64,000 nucleotides of DNA from Clostridiales bacterium CHKCI006. Its GTDB lineage: Bacteria > Bacillota_I > Bacilli_A > Erysipelotrichales > Coprobacillaceae. This document shows positions 53,271 to 62,984 of the stretch, in pieces; position 1 is the stretch's first letter; the number at the start of each line of letters is the position of its first letter. Below the pieces are notes generated by a model that saw nothing but the letters and a program-made list of their open reading frames with translations, ran no database searches and was not told where the DNA came from. The translations under genes were made by a program, and so were the position numbers. The stretch spans positions 50,622 to 114,621 of the forward strand of contig FCNA01000098.1 in the NCBI GenBank assembly GCA_900018345.1, read 5' to 3'.

Positions 53271-53298
53271 ATTATAACATACCTTACAGACTTGTCAA
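53271..53298 (-). promoter_or_regulatory. promoter of 6S RNA
   Basis: Minus-strand -35 TTGACA (53298-53293), 16-bp spacer, -10 TATAAT (53276-53271), both consensus. The start site falls on the first base of the 6S closing stem. Confidence 0.9.
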
Positions 53299-53468
53299 GT
53301 CCCCACTTTTGTGAAAAAATGAATTTATTTTAGTTATCTTTTAGGAGCATAAAAAGACTGAAAGTAGTTCAAAAGACTTCAATATATCAATATAAATTGA
53401 AATAAAAGAAAAATCCCTGTTTTTTTGAAAGGAAATTTTCAAACTTTTTACATTTTTGCGAAAAAGGG

Positions 53469-53497
53469 TTTAAAATGCCTGTCGAATTGTGTATAAT
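53469..53497 (+). promoter_or_regulatory. promoter of tkt
   Basis: -10 TATAAT at 53492-53497; the -35 TTTAAA (53469-53474) at 17 bp is weak. The rest of the A/T-rich 53300-53550 gap shows no gene. Confidence 0.5.
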
Positions 53498-53557
53498 ATA
53501 GCCGGAATGTTTATCTTCTGATGAAGATATTTAAAGATATATTAGGGGGTAAGTTTG

Positions 53558-55534
53558 ATGAATTCAACCGAATTGTCGATTGCTGCTATTCGAGCTTTAG
53601 GGATTGATATGATCAATAAAGCGAATTCTGGTCATCCCGGAATGGTCTTAGGTTCTGCACCAGCATTATATACTTTGTTCACAAAACAGCTCGTTGCAAA
53701 TCCGAAAGATTCTTCCTGGGTCAATCGCGATCGTTTTGTCCTGGCATCCGGACATGCTTCAGCGTTGCTTTATGCTTTACTGCATCTTTCCGGTTATGCT
53801 TTAGATATGGAAGATCTCAAAAACTTTCGTCAGTGGGGCTCCAAAACGCCTGGTCATCCTGAAATCCATGTTACTGATGGAGTAGATGCCAGCTCTGGAC
53901 CTCTTGGTCAGGGAATTCCTATGGCGGTAGGTATGGCGATGGCTGAAAAGTTCCTGGCAACGCGCTTCAATAAAGAGAATTTCCCTATCGTTGATCACTA
54001 TACATATGTGTTATGCGGTGATGGCGATATGCAGGAAGGGGTCACTTATGAAGCTGCATCTTTGGCTGGTCATCTTTCTTTAGGAAAGTTGATCGTCATC
54101 TATGATGCGAACCGTGTCACTTTGGACGGACCGCTTGATCAGTCCTTTAGTGAAGATGTAAAAAAACGCTTCGAAGCGCAAAATTGGCAAGTGATCACTG
54201 TTCAGGACGGCAACGATACAGAGGCAATTTTAAAAGCTTTGAAAAAAGCGAAGCGAATGGAAAATAAACCTAGTTTGATTATGATGCAGACGATGATTGG
54301 GTTTGGGTCACAATATCAGGGAACCAGCAAGGTACACGGTGCCCCATTAGGTGTTGAAGATGGTCAGTATGCAAAGGCAAGCTACGCTTATAATTATCCG
54401 GACTTCGTAGTCCCAGAGGAAGTCTATGACGATTTCGCAAAGAGCATCGGCCGACGTGGACGTTTGGCTGAAAAGAAGTGGCAGAAGCTGGTTGAGTCGT
54501 ATGCAGCTGCTTATCCGGAAGATCATGCGCAATGGCAAAAAGCAATGCACGATGATTATGATATTGACTATGCTTCTTTATTACCGCATTTTGAAGTGGG
54601 TTACACAGATGCTTCTCGTAATACGTCTAATCAGATCATCAATCTGCTTGCTGAAGCTTATCCGACTTTCCTTTCCGGAGCAGCAGACCTGGCTTCTTCT
54701 GTTAAGACAGATATCAAAAACGGTGGTATTTTTATGCCTGAAAGCTATGATGGCCGCAATTTATGCTTTGGTATTCGTGAATTCGCTATGGTTACTATCA
54801 TGAACGGTATGCTTTTGCATGGTGGTGTACGTGTTGCTGGCGGTGGATTTATGGTTTTCTCGGATTATTTCAAAGGTGGTCTACGCATGTCCTGTCTAAT
54901 GGATCTGCCAGTCATTTTACCATTATCACATGATAGTATTGCAGTTGGGGAAGATGGGCCGACGCATCAGCCAGTAGAACAATTGCCAATGCTGCGTTCT
55001 ATGGTCAATATGCAGACCATTCGTCCATGCGATGCAAACGAGACTGTTGCAGCTTGGCGTATTGCGATGGAAACAAAGAATAAACCGACAGCCATTATTC
55101 TGACACGTCAAAATGTTACTGTCAAAGCGGACAGCAGCTATGAAAATGTCAAACATGGTGGATATGTCATCGCTAAAGAACATGATCATCTCGATGCCAT
55201 TCTTTTAGCTGCCGGATCAGAAGTCAATCTGGCAATCGATGCGAAAGAGGCCCTGGCAAAAGAGGGTATTGATGTCCGTGTTGTTTCTATGCCATCTTTC
55301 GATCTTTTCGATGCACAGACGAAGGAATATCGAGAAAGTGTCTTGCCATCTTCGATGCGTAAACGTTTATCAATCGAAATGGGTGCAAGCTTCGGCTGGC
55401 ATAAATATGTTGGCTTTGATGGCGAATGTTTGTCAGTAGAACATTTTGGTTCTTCGGCACCAGCGGGTGTTGTCATTGAAAGATATGGCTTTACTGTTGA
55501 ACATGTTGTCAATAAAGTAAAAGAAATGCTATAA
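53558..55534 (+). CDS. tkt: transketolase
   Basis: Thiamine-diphosphate enzyme moving two-carbon units in the pentose phosphate pathway. 658 residues. The N-terminal domain has NKANSGHPGMVLGSAPALYT and the ThDP motif CGDGDMQEGVTYEAAS. The middle domain has PVILPLSHDSIAVGEDGPTH, carrying the substrate-binding His and Asp, and the C-terminal domain has HFGSSAPAG. ATG 53558 has SD AGGGGG at 53544-53549. Downstream genes start after a terminator. Confidence 0.96.
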   Translation: MNSTELSIAAIRALGIDMINKANSGHPGMVLGSAPALYTLFTKQLVANPKDSSWVNRDRFVLASGHASALLYALLHLSGYALDMEDLKNFRQWGSKTPGHPEIHVTDGVDASSGPLGQGIPMAVGMAMAEKFLATRFNKENFPIVDHYTYVLCGDGDMQEGVTYEAASLAGHLSLGKLIVIYDANRVTLDGPLDQSFSEDVKKRFEAQNWQVITVQDGNDTEAILKALKKAKRMENKPSLIMMQTMIGFGSQYQGTSKVHGAPLGVEDGQYAKASYAYNYPDFVVPEEVYDDFAKSIGRRGRLAEKKWQKLVESYAAAYPEDHAQWQKAMHDDYDIDYASLLPHFEVGYTDASRNTSNQIINLLAEAYPTFLSGAADLASSVKTDIKNGGIFMPESYDGRNLCFGIREFAMVTIMNGMLLHGGVRVAGGGFMVFSDYFKGGLRMSCLMDLPVILPLSHDSIAVGEDGPTHQPVEQLPMLRSMVNMQTIRPCDANETVAAWRIAMETKNKPTAIILTRQNVTVKADSSYENVKHGGYVIAKEHDHLDAILLAAGSEVNLAIDAKEALAKEGIDVRVVSMPSFDLFDAQTKEYRESVLPSSMRKRLSIEMGASFGWHKYVGFDGECLSVEHFGSSAPAGVVIERYGFTVEHVVNKVKEML

Positions 55535-55535
55535 A

Positions 55536-55557
55536 GGAGTCTACGGACTCTTTTTTT
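55536..55557 (+). terminator. terminator of tkt
   Basis: Stem GAGTC (55537-55541 region) with GACTC (55546-55550), loop TACG, then seven T residues. Confidence 0.75.
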
Positions 55558-55609
55558 CGACATCTTCAAGCGGATTATATACTTATAATAGGTATGAGGT
55601 GATCATATC

Positions 55610-55996
55610 ATGCAGGAATATCAGATGTTGCTGCTTCGACCTAAAACATTGCAGCTTAAAGAAAGCTATCCGGATTTTATTGATTATTGTTTAGGCTATG
55701 ACTTTCAAACGAAATACGATCTAGCGTTTTATGAGGAATGGTTCGAACCATTGGAAAAATACGATCGATTGCTTTATGAACGCTTTTGTGAGCGCCAGGA
55801 TTATCGTTATAAGGATCATTTCCATTATATCTACAACGAAATGACAAAAGAAATTTCGATAATGATCATAAATCCCTATCAAATTACCCTAAAATGTGAT
55901 AGAATATCCAATGTACTTGTTCAGACTTTGAAGGAAGCCAATCATTGTTTCCGGATTTTTCGTCATGACAAGTGTTATGAGGAGGTAGTGATATGA
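55610..55996 (+). CDS. SirA-like protein (sporulation inhibitor of replication), tentative
   Basis: 128 residues, cytoplasmic. It occupies the place of B. subtilis yneE/sirA: after tkt and directly before yneF, with a 4-base overlap. The C-terminal pattern SNVLVQTLKEANHCFRIFRH resembles SirA (a helix, then xCF and a final Tyr), and the N-terminal EYQMLLLRP followed by an aromatic-rich helix is also SirA-like. SirA binds DnaA domain I and stops new replication rounds during sporulation. Overall similarity is weak by eye, so context carries most of the call. SD GAGGTGAT precedes ATG 55610. Confidence 0.5.
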   Translation: MQEYQMLLLRPKTLQLKESYPDFIDYCLGYDFQTKYDLAFYEEWFEPLEKYDRLLYERFCERQDYRYKDHFHYIYNEMTKEISIMIINPYQITLKCDRISNVLVQTLKEANHCFRIFRHDKCYEEVVI

Positions 55997-56199
55997 CATG
56001 GTTTAGCTTATTTCTCGGTATTGTCATTGGATTGATCGTCGGTTTCTTCGGAGCACGTTTTTACTTTAAAAGACAACTTCAGAAAAATCCGCCAATTACT
56101 GAAAAAATGGTCCGCACAATGTTTGCGGAAATGGGACGTAAGCCTAGCGAAGCGCAAATGAGAAGAATCATGCGCTCATTTAATCAGCAGTATAAATAA
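55993..56199 (+). CDS. yneF: UPF0154 membrane protein YneF
   Basis: 68 residues. One N-terminal membrane helix (FSLFLGIVIGLIVGFFGARF) is followed by the family signature NPPITEKMVRTMFAEMGRKP and a C-terminal amphipathic helix MRRIMRSFNQQY. Function unknown. It overlaps the previous ORF by four bases and is followed by a terminator at 56195-56220. Confidence 0.93.
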   Translation: MTWFSLFLGIVIGLIVGFFGARFYFKRQLQKNPPITEKMVRTMFAEMGRKPSEAQMRRIMRSFNQQYK

Positions 56200-56220
56200 G
56201 AGAGCGATCTCTTATTTTTT
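56195..56220 (+). terminator. terminator after yneF
   Basis: Stem AATAAGAGA (56195-56203) with TCTCTTATT (56207-56215 region), loop GCGA, then T residues. Confidence 0.85.
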
Positions 56221-56236
56221 ATTAAGGGGGTAAAAT

Positions 56237-56887
56237 ATGCGATTATATATTACCAGACATGGCAAAACGGTATGGAATCAAGAAGGTCGCTTTCAGGGAG
56301 CAAAAGATTCCAAACTGACTGAAGAAGGACGTCAGGATGCTGTTACTTTAGGACAATATATCCAAAAGATTCCCTTCAATGCCGTCTACACTAGCCCATT
56401 AGGTCGCGCCAAGGCCACGACTTCGCTGATTTTTGCGGATCGTCCCTGGCTGATTCAGGAAGAACCCTTGCTTCAGGAAATGAACTTTGGGGCTTTGGAA
56501 GGCATGAAGATATCTGAGATTGCCGATACTTACAGCGATATCTATGATCGCTTATGGAATCATCCTGAAAAATTTGATCGTTGTCCAGGCGGGGGAGAAA
56601 GCTACGCCGAGGTAACAGCACGTGTTAAACAGTTTTTAGATCGCATGGCTGATCTGAAGGCCGATGAGAATGTCTTTATCACCACCCATGGAATGTATTT
56701 TATTGTGCTGATGGGATATATCAAAGGCCTTCAGCCAAAGGATTTTCCTCTGATCAATCGTTATGTGGTGCGAGGCTGTTCTTTAACCTGCGTCAGTATC
56801 GATAAAAACGGTTATCATATCTTATTAGAAGGTGATGATCATTTTTTGCGAGATGAAGCCAGAAGTACTTTTCTAATTCAAAAATAA
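56237..56887 (+). CDS. histidine phosphatase family protein (phosphoglycerate mutase-like)
   Basis: 216 residues. The RHG motif is TRHGKTVWNQEGRFQG, with the phosphorylated His; the second His is in ITTHGMYFIVLMG. Conserved Arg and Glu appear in YTSPLGRAKATT and LQEMNFGALEGM. The group includes cofactor-dependent mutases and broad phosphatases such as PhoE, CobC-like or GpmB-like proteins; specificity is not decidable. SD AAGGGGG precedes ATG 56237. It is convergent with plsY. Confidence 0.9.
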   Translation: MRLYITRHGKTVWNQEGRFQGAKDSKLTEEGRQDAVTLGQYIQKIPFNAVYTSPLGRAKATTSLIFADRPWLIQEEPLLQEMNFGALEGMKISEIADTYSDIYDRLWNHPEKFDRCPGGGESYAEVTARVKQFLDRMADLKADENVFITTHGMYFIVLMGYIKGLQPKDFPLINRYVVRGCSLTCVSIDKNGYHILLEGDDHFLRDEARSTFLIQK

Positions 56888-56909
56888 AGTGGATCACATC
56901 CACTTTATT
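56883..56909. terminator. bidirectional terminator between the phosphatase gene and plsY
   Basis: AATAAAGTGGA (56883-56893) pairs with TCCACTTTATT (56899-56909), followed by TTAC on the plus strand. It overlaps the last codons of both genes. Confidence 0.75.
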
Positions 56910-57499
56910 TTACTTTCTGTATGATTTTTTAAGCGCACAATATTGGCTCGATGTCGATAGATCAACAGCAGCGCGATGAATACATTGCACAGACCACCGA
57001 TGATCCCAAAGTTAAAAAGGGGTGTAATGGCTACCAGTGTAATGACACCGATAATACTTGCCAACGAAACATACTTGGTCAGTTTTAAGACGCCTAAGAA
57101 GACCAGGCCGACAATGGCAAAAGCCCAAAAATGTATTCCGAGAACATATCCGAACATGACCGAGACTGCTTTACCACCTTTAAAATTCGCAAAGATGGGA
57201 AAACAATGTCCTAACACACAGCAAATAGCCGAAAGATAGATGCTGAAGTCCGGCATGGCGACATAACGACCGACTAGTCTAGTCAGGGTCACGCAGACAA
57301 AGCATTTGGCAATATCCAATATGATGCAGGCCAGACCGGCTTTTGCACCAAGCACTCTGCCAGTGTTCGTCCCACCTAGATTATGGGAACCATAATTGCG
57401 GACATCCACGCCGTAAAAGAGCTTGCCGATGACCAGGGCAAAAGGGATCGAACCATAGAGATATGAAAAAATCATGAGTAAGATTGTGTATAGGTTCAA
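56894..57499 (-). CDS. plsY: glycerol-3-phosphate acyltransferase PlsY
   Basis: Membrane enzyme that acylates glycerol-3-phosphate from acyl-phosphate, the first step of phospholipid synthesis. 201 residues, five membrane helices. The motifs YLYGSIPFALVIGK, RNYGSHNLGGTNTGRVLG and FANFKGGKAVS are conserved catalytic loops. The TTG at 57499 is taken as start (SD AAGGAAG); the longer frame begins inside the SD region. It is divergent from parE; in Bacillus plsY also neighbours parE-parC. Confidence 0.95.
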   Translation of the reverse strand: MNLYTILLMIFSYLYGSIPFALVIGKLFYGVDVRNYGSHNLGGTNTGRVLGAKAGLACIILDIAKCFVCVTLTRLVGRYVAMPDFSIYLSAICCVLGHCFPIFANFKGGKAVSVMFGYVLGIHFWAFAIVGLVFLGVLKLTKYVSLASIIGVITLVAITPLFNFGIIGGLCNVFIALLLIYRHRANIVRLKNHTESKIKWM

Positions 57500-57595
57500 A
57501 ATAATCACTTCCTTGTCTATCATTATACTGAATTCTGTACCAAAATAAAAGCTAATTTTATGTTAAAAAATCGATTGGAAAGAACGTTTTCTTAC

Positions 57596-57624
57596 TTGTA
57601 ATCCGGCTTTATTTAAGGTATGAT
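57596..57624 (+). promoter_or_regulatory. promoter of parE-parC
   Basis: -35 TTGTAA (57596-57601), 17-bp spacer, -10 TATGAT (57619-57624). Confidence 0.7.
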
Positions 57625-57697
57625 AAACGTTGTATCTTTAATTCAAAAAGGATGAAAGTTTGCTTTATGATGAAGATTCAATAAAGGAGTTGACAGA

Positions 57698-59626
57698 ATG
57701 GCTAAGCAAAATTCGCAATATGATGAACATAGTATTCAGATACTTGAAGGACTTGAAGCAGTGCGCAAGCGTCCAGGAATGTATATTGGATCAACAGACG
57801 CAAGAGGGCTTCACCATCTAGTCTGGGAGATCGTCGATAATGCCATTGATGAGGCACTCGCCGGGTTTGGTCAACGCATTGTCTGCCGTATTCATCAGGA
57901 TAATAGTATTGAGGTCGTTGACGAAGGACGCGGTATGCCTACCGGTATGCACGAATCCGGAAGACCAACCACAGAAGTCATCATGACTGTGCTGCACGCC
58001 GGGGGCAAGTTTACCAGCCAGGGAGGATACCGCACTTCTGGTGGACTTCATGGTGTAGGGGCAAGCGTTGTCAATGCATTGTCAAGTTGGCTGGATCTGA
58101 CGGTTTATCGTGATGGGAAGATCTATCACCAGCGCTTTGAAGACGGTGCGAAGAAGGTTTCAAAGCTGGAAATTGTCGGGAAGACAGACCGCCATGGAAC
58201 CAGTGTGTGGTTTAAACCAAATCCGGCTTATTTCACGACAACCGATTTTTCCTATCATACGATTGCTGAACGGCTAAGAGAGAGTGCTTTTTTGTTGAAA
58301 GGCATTGAAATCGTCCTGGAAGATGAAAGAACGGATAAAACAGAAATCTTTAAATACGAGACGGGCTTAGAAGCCTTTGTGGAATACTTAAATTTTGATA
58401 AGAAAACCTTACATCCGACAATTAATATGGAAGGGGCAGTGAATGGCATCGAAGTAGAATGTGCGATGCAGTTTTCTGACACCTATCAGGAAAACATGCT
58501 TTCTTTTGTTAATATGGTACGCACGACGGATGGCGGAACTCATGAGACGGGGTTTCGTACCGCTTTGACACGTGTTTTTAATGACTATGCACGAAAGTAT
58601 CATTTTTTGAAAGAGAAGGATAAGAACTTGGAAGGCAGCGACGTCAGAGAAGGACTAACGGTCATTATTTCGGTCCGTATTCCTGAAGATATCCTGCAGT
58701 TCGAAGGGCAGACAAAAGCAAAGCTTGGAACACCTCAGGCACGTAATGCCGTCGATTCATTAGTAGGTGAAAAACTGAGCTATTATCTGGAAGAAAATAA
58801 AGAAATCGCTGAAACGCTGATCAAAAAAATGGTTCGGGCCTCTCAGGCGCGCGAAGCAGCACGTAAAGCGCGCGAAGAAACTCGAAAAGGAAAAAGCAAT
58901 CGTCAGGAAAAAATCTTGAGCGGTAAGTTGGCACCAGCACAATCTAAAGACAAAAGAAAAAAAGAACTTTACCTGGTCGAGGGAGACTCAGCTGGAGGAT
59001 CAGCGAAACAGGGACGGGATCGCAAGTATCAGGCCATCCTTCCACTGCGCGGTAAGGTCATCAATACCGAAAAGGCGACACTTCAGGATATTATGAAAAA
59101 CGAAGAGATCGCAACGATGATCAATACGATCGGTGCGGGTGTTGGTGCTGATTTTGAGGTTGAGGACAGTAACTATGACAAGATCATCATCATGACCGAT
59201 GCTGACACCGATGGTGCGCATATTCAGGTCTTATTGTTGACTTTCTTTTATCGATATATGCGTGATCTGATCCTGGCTGGTAAAGTCTATATTGCCTTGC
59301 CGCCGCTTTATAAAGTAAGCAAGAAAGTAGGAAAAAAAGAAGAGATCATTTATGCCTGGGACGATGATGAACTGGCCGATGCCAAAAAGAAGATCGGAAA
59401 AGGGTATACGGTTCAGCGATACAAAGGATTAGGTGAGATGAATGCAGATCAGTTGTGGGAAACGACAATGAATCCCGAAACCCGCACCTTGATTCAGGTT
59501 GATATTGAAGACGCGGCGGTTGCTGAGCACCATGTATCGGTTTTAATGGGAGATAAAGTAGCACCACGTCGTGAATGGATCGAGGACCATGTTCAGTTCT
59601 CACTGGAAGATCAGTTCCAGATCTAA
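57698..59626 (+). CDS. parE: DNA topoisomerase IV subunit B
   Basis: ATPase subunit of topoisomerase IV, which decatenates daughter chromosomes. 642 residues. The GHKL ATPase domain has EIVDNAIDEALAG, VVDEGRGMPTGM and TSGGLHGVGASVVNALS. The Toprim domain has LVEGDSAGGSAKQGRDR and IIMTDADTDGAHI, and the C-terminus has RYKGLGEMNADQLWETTM. Placement next to plsY and parC separates it from gyrB. SD AAAGGAG precedes ATG 57698. parC follows after 23 bases. Confidence 0.95.
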   Translation: MAKQNSQYDEHSIQILEGLEAVRKRPGMYIGSTDARGLHHLVWEIVDNAIDEALAGFGQRIVCRIHQDNSIEVVDEGRGMPTGMHESGRPTTEVIMTVLHAGGKFTSQGGYRTSGGLHGVGASVVNALSSWLDLTVYRDGKIYHQRFEDGAKKVSKLEIVGKTDRHGTSVWFKPNPAYFTTTDFSYHTIAERLRESAFLLKGIEIVLEDERTDKTEIFKYETGLEAFVEYLNFDKKTLHPTINMEGAVNGIEVECAMQFSDTYQENMLSFVNMVRTTDGGTHETGFRTALTRVFNDYARKYHFLKEKDKNLEGSDVREGLTVIISVRIPEDILQFEGQTKAKLGTPQARNAVDSLVGEKLSYYLEENKEIAETLIKKMVRASQAREAARKAREETRKGKSNRQEKILSGKLAPAQSKDKRKKELYLVEGDSAGGSAKQGRDRKYQAILPLRGKVINTEKATLQDIMKNEEIATMINTIGAGVGADFEVEDSNYDKIIIMTDADTDGAHIQVLLLTFFYRYMRDLILAGKVYIALPPLYKVSKKVGKKEEIIYAWDDDELADAKKKIGKGYTVQRYKGLGEMNADQLWETTMNPETRTLIQVDIEDAAVAEHHVSVLMGDKVAPRREWIEDHVQFSLEDQFQI

Positions 59627-59649
59627 AGACAGGATGAGGAGGTGTCTTT

Positions 59650-62151
59650 TTGACAGATCGTAAAATTATTATGCCCTTAGAAGAAATCATGGGGGATCGT
59701 TTTGGTAAATATTCTAAATATATCATTCAGGATCGTGCGCTGCCCGATGTGCGTGATGGTTTAAAGCCGGTTCAACGCCGTATCCTATATGCAATGTATA
59801 AAGAAGGCAATGTGCACAGTAAGCCATACCGTAAATGTGCCAAGACTGTCGGTGTCGTCATCGGTAATTATCACCCGCATGGAGACACATCGGTTTATGA
59901 TGCCATGGTCCGCTTATCCCAGGAATGGAAGATGCGCGTTCCTTTGGTCGATATTCAGGGAAACAACGGTTCGATCGATAATGATCCACCAGCAGCCATG
60001 CGTTATACGGAAGCACGTCTTTCTAAGATTGCTGTCGAATTACTGCGTGATATTGATAAAGATACCGTTAATATGGCCTTAAACTTCGATGATACGGAGT
60101 ATGAGCCAACGGTACTGCCAGCCAAATTTCCTAATTTACTGGTCAATGGGGCAACAGGTATTTCAGCAGGGTATGCTACTGATATTCCACCGCATAACTT
60201 TCAGGAAGTGATCGATGCCACGATTTATCGTATTCAGCATCCAAATTGCTCACTGGAAAGTCTAATGGAGATCATCAAAGGGCCCGATTTTCCGACCGGT
60301 GCGATCGTCGAGGGGCGTCAGGGACTGATTGATGCGTTTACCAGCGGTCGAGGACGAGTAGTGGTTCGTTCCAAAGTAGAGATTGAAAAACAAAAACAAA
60401 TGAACTGTATTGTTATTACAGAGATTCCTTATGAAGTCAATAAGGCAGAACTGGTCAGGCGAATCGATGAGATCCGTTTTAACCGCAGCATTGATGGCAT
60501 CATTGAGGTTCGTGATGAATCTGACCGTAATGGGCTGAGGATTGTTGTCGATCTCAAAAAAGAAGTTCCGGCACATAATGTTTTGAATTATTTGTATAAA
60601 AACACTGATTTACAGAAAAACTACAATTATAATATGGTGGCTATCAAAGATAAACGTCCGGTGCAGATGGGGCTCATTGAGATTCTGGATGCTTATATTG
60701 CACATCAGGTTGAAGTCGTGACACGTCGCTCCGTCTATGAGCTCGACAAGGCCAACAGCCGCAAACATATCGTAGATGGTCTGATCAAAGCCATCTCTAT
60801 TTTGGATGAAGTCGTAGCAACTATTCGGAAAAGTAAGGATAAGACAGATGCTAAAAACAATCTGATGCAGGCTTACGCTTTCAGTGAAAAACAGGCAGAA
60901 GCAATCGTCATGCTGCAATTGTATCGCCTGACCAATACAGATATTGTATCACTGGAAGAAGAGTATGCAAGTCTGGAAGCGTATATTGCTTCACTTACAA
61001 AGCTTCTAAATGACGGAAAGGTCCTGCGCCGTGAAATCATTAAAGATCTTAAACAGGTTCGTGCTTTGTATCCAACCACACGTCTGACAGAGATTCGTGA
61101 TGAGATAGCCGAAATCTCGATCGACAAAGAAGCAATGATCATATCAGAAGATATTTATGTCAGTCTGACAATGGATGGTTACCTTAAACGTATCAGTCCA
61201 CGTTCGTTTAAGGCTAGTGAAAAATCAACTTTTGGAAAAAAAGATGACGATGTACTGTTAACGGTCTTTGCCTGCAACACGTTAGATAAACTGCTGATCT
61301 TTACGGATATGGGGAACTATCTCTATGTACCGGTGCATGAGATTGAAGAGTTTAAATGGCGTGATCTAGGCAAGCATATCAGCTATTTAGTGAAACTGGC
61401 CAGTGATGAAAAAATGGTGGGTGTCTTTGTTGTGCGCCAGTTCAGAAGCGATCTGGATATTGTTTTAGCTACTGAACAGGGACAGGTCAAACGCACATCC
61501 CTGATAGACTACGAGGTAAGCCGCTATACAAAGGCTTATAAATGTATCAATCTTAAGGAGAATGATCGTCTATGCGCGGTTTCGTTGATGCAAGCAGATG
61601 ATGCCCTCTGTTTTATAACTCGTGAAGGATTCTGTAATCTATATGCCGGTGCGCTATTGACCAGTCAGGGACTGAAGGCAGGCGGTGTGAAGGGAATTGC
61701 CTTGAAAGGCGATGACAGGCTGGTTAGTATGCATTGCTTCCAACCTTCCAAAGGGCAATCAATCATGTTGGTAGGAGAATACGGCGGATTGAAACGGATC
61801 AGGACCAGTGATATTCCGGTGACCAATCGTGCTGTTAAAGGCATCTCTGTTTATAAGAAAACCAAAACATCTCCACAGCTCCTGATCAAGAGCCTCTTCA
61901 TTCAGGATGATGATCCAATCATTATCGGTATCAGTGATGGGTCCGAAGAAGTTATTACAGGCAGCAATTATCACGACAGTCATTTAGAGGCGCGGTTATT
62001 ACCGGGATTGAAGCTGACAGATGGACGTCAGGTGAGCTATGTGCTGGATGGCAAGGCCAGCTTTGCAAGCAATCTGCCTGCAAAACAGTCAAATCCTATA
62101 AAAGAAGAACCGACTTTTACAAAAATTAGTTTCGATGATCTTCTCTCATAA
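59650..62151 (+). CDS. parC: DNA topoisomerase IV subunit A
   Basis: DNA-cleaving subunit, 833 residues. The catalytic Tyr is in [14 protein letters not shown], and the quinolone-resistance region [19 protein letters not shown] has Ser or Thr at the usual hot spots (Thr-Ser after Asp). The core begins [21 protein letters not shown]. The C-terminal beta-pinwheel covers about residues 500-790. Translation starts at TTG 59650 with SD AGGAGGTG. It ends in a terminator shared with the convergent sigK. Confidence 0.95.
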   Translation: MTDRKIIMPLEEIMGDRFGKYSKYIIQDRALPDVRDGLKPVQRRILYAMYKEGNVHSKPYRKCAKTVGVVIGNYHPHGDTSVYDAMVRLSQEWKMRVPLVDIQGNNGSIDNDPPAAMRYTEARLSKIAVELLRDIDKDTVNMALNFDDTEYEPTVLPAKFPNLLVNGATGISAGYATDIPPHNFQEVIDATIYRIQHPNCSLESLMEIIKGPDFPTGAIVEGRQGLIDAFTSGRGRVVVRSKVEIEKQKQMNCIVITEIPYEVNKAELVRRIDEIRFNRSIDGIIEVRDESDRNGLRIVVDLKKEVPAHNVLNYLYKNTDLQKNYNYNMVAIKDKRPVQMGLIEILDAYIAHQVEVVTRRSVYELDKANSRKHIVDGLIKAISILDEVVATIRKSKDKTDAKNNLMQAYAFSEKQAEAIVMLQLYRLTNTDIVSLEEEYASLEAYIASLTKLLNDGKVLRREIIKDLKQVRALYPTTRLTEIRDEIAEISIDKEAMIISEDIYVSLTMDGYLKRISPRSFKASEKSTFGKKDDDVLLTVFACNTLDKLLIFTDMGNYLYVPVHEIEEFKWRDLGKHISYLVKLASDEKMVGVFVVRQFRSDLDIVLATEQGQVKRTSLIDYEVSRYTKAYKCINLKENDRLCAVSLMQADDALCFITREGFCNLYAGALLTSQGLKAGGVKGIALKGDDRLVSMHCFQPSKGQSIMLVGEYGGLKRIRTSDIPVTNRAVKGISVYKKTKTSPQLLIKSLFIQDDDPIIIGISDGSEEVITGSNYHDSHLEARLLPGLKLTDGRQVSYVLDGKASFASNLPAKQSNPIKEEPTFTKISFDDLLS

Positions 62152-62176
62152 ATCACGTGGACAGACCACGTGATTT
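62150..62176. terminator. bidirectional terminator between parC and sigK
   Basis: Perfect 11-bp stem AAATCACGTGG (62150-62160) with CCACGTGATTT (62166-62176), loop ACAGA. Confidence 0.8.
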
Positions 62177-62870
62177 ATTTATCTGGCTGCTCTGCTTTCA
62201 CAAACTCCCTTAACAGTTTGGTTAAGGCCCTTTTTTCGATACGTGATACATAGGAGCGTGAAATATGGTACTGACTGGCAATCTGTTTTTGCGTCAGGAC
62301 TTCGTTCCCATCCAGTCCATAGCGAAGATTAATGATCTCGCGCTCCCGTGTGTTTAAACAGCTCAGGTATTGACGTAAAGCCACTAATTGGTCATGATGA
62401 ACAATCTGTTCGGGAATTGGAGTTTGTCTGGCTTCAATGATCTCTCCGAGTTCAATATCGCTCCCATCCTTATCTTTTCCGATGCTCTCGCTTAAAGAAA
62501 TGTCTAAACTACGCTTCTTATTGGTGCGTAGATGCATCAGGATCTCGTTATTGATACAGCGAGCGGCATAGGTAGCTAAACGGGTCTTTTGATCAGGTTT
62601 AAAGCTGTCAACCGCTTTGATCAGCCCAATCGTTCCAATACTGATCAGATCCTCCATGTCATCTAAATGATTTTCATATTTTTTTGCGACATGTGCCACT
62701 AATCTGAGGTTATGCGAAATCAGCATGCTGCGTGCTTTTTTGTCGTGATGGGCCAGACGTTCAAGGTAATACGCTTCTTCTTCACTCGAAAGAGGTTTCA
62801 GAAATGTCGGCGATTTTACATAAGAAAAAAAATAACATTGTTTGATCAGCATCATCAGTAAACTTAACAT
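62175..62870 (-). CDS. sigK: mother-cell sigma factor pro-SigK
   Basis: 231 residues, late mother-cell sigma factor. The N-terminal pro-sequence MLSLLMMLIKQCYFFS is hydrophobic and followed by YVK, aligning with the B. subtilis pro-sigma-K cleavage site (S-Y). Region 2 has LISHNLRLVAHVAKKYENHL, MEDLISIGTIGLIKAVDSF and LATYAARCINNEILMHLR. Region 4 ends QYHISRSYVSRIEKRALTKL, nearly the SigK text and unlike SigE. The gene is in one piece, not split by a skin-type element. SD AAAGGA precedes the ATG, and a sigma-E-like promoter lies at 62895-62923. Confidence 0.94.
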   Translation of the reverse strand: MLSLLMMLIKQCYFFSYVKSPTFLKPLSSEEEAYYLERLAHHDKKARSMLISHNLRLVAHVAKKYENHLDDMEDLISIGTIGLIKAVDSFKPDQKTRLATYAARCINNEILMHLRTNKKRSLDISLSESIGKDKDGSDIELGEIIEARQTPIPEQIVHHDQLVALRQYLSCLNTREREIINLRYGLDGNEVLTQKQIASQYHISRSYVSRIEKRALTKLLREFVKAEQPDK

Positions 62871-62894
62871 CCGATCATCCTTTCTTGTCGTTTC

Positions 62895-62923
62895 AGTCTA
62901 TGCCTGAATCTGTCTAAATATGT
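62895..62923 (-). promoter_or_regulatory. sigma-E type promoter of sigK
   Basis: Minus-strand -35 ACATATT (62923-62917; consensus KMATATT) and -10 CATAGACT (62902-62895; consensus CATACAHT, one mismatch), spacer 14 bp. The start site would be about 18 bases before the ATG, leaving room for the SD. Confidence 0.6.
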
Positions 62924-62984
62924 GTCCAAGGGTGGCTTTTAGGAAAAAATTAGCGTATAATATGAGACGGAGGGAGGCAGGTTA

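Noticed and set aside
60262..60918. minus-strand ORFs of about 100 codons within parC
   Set aside because: Antisense shadows of a conserved gene.
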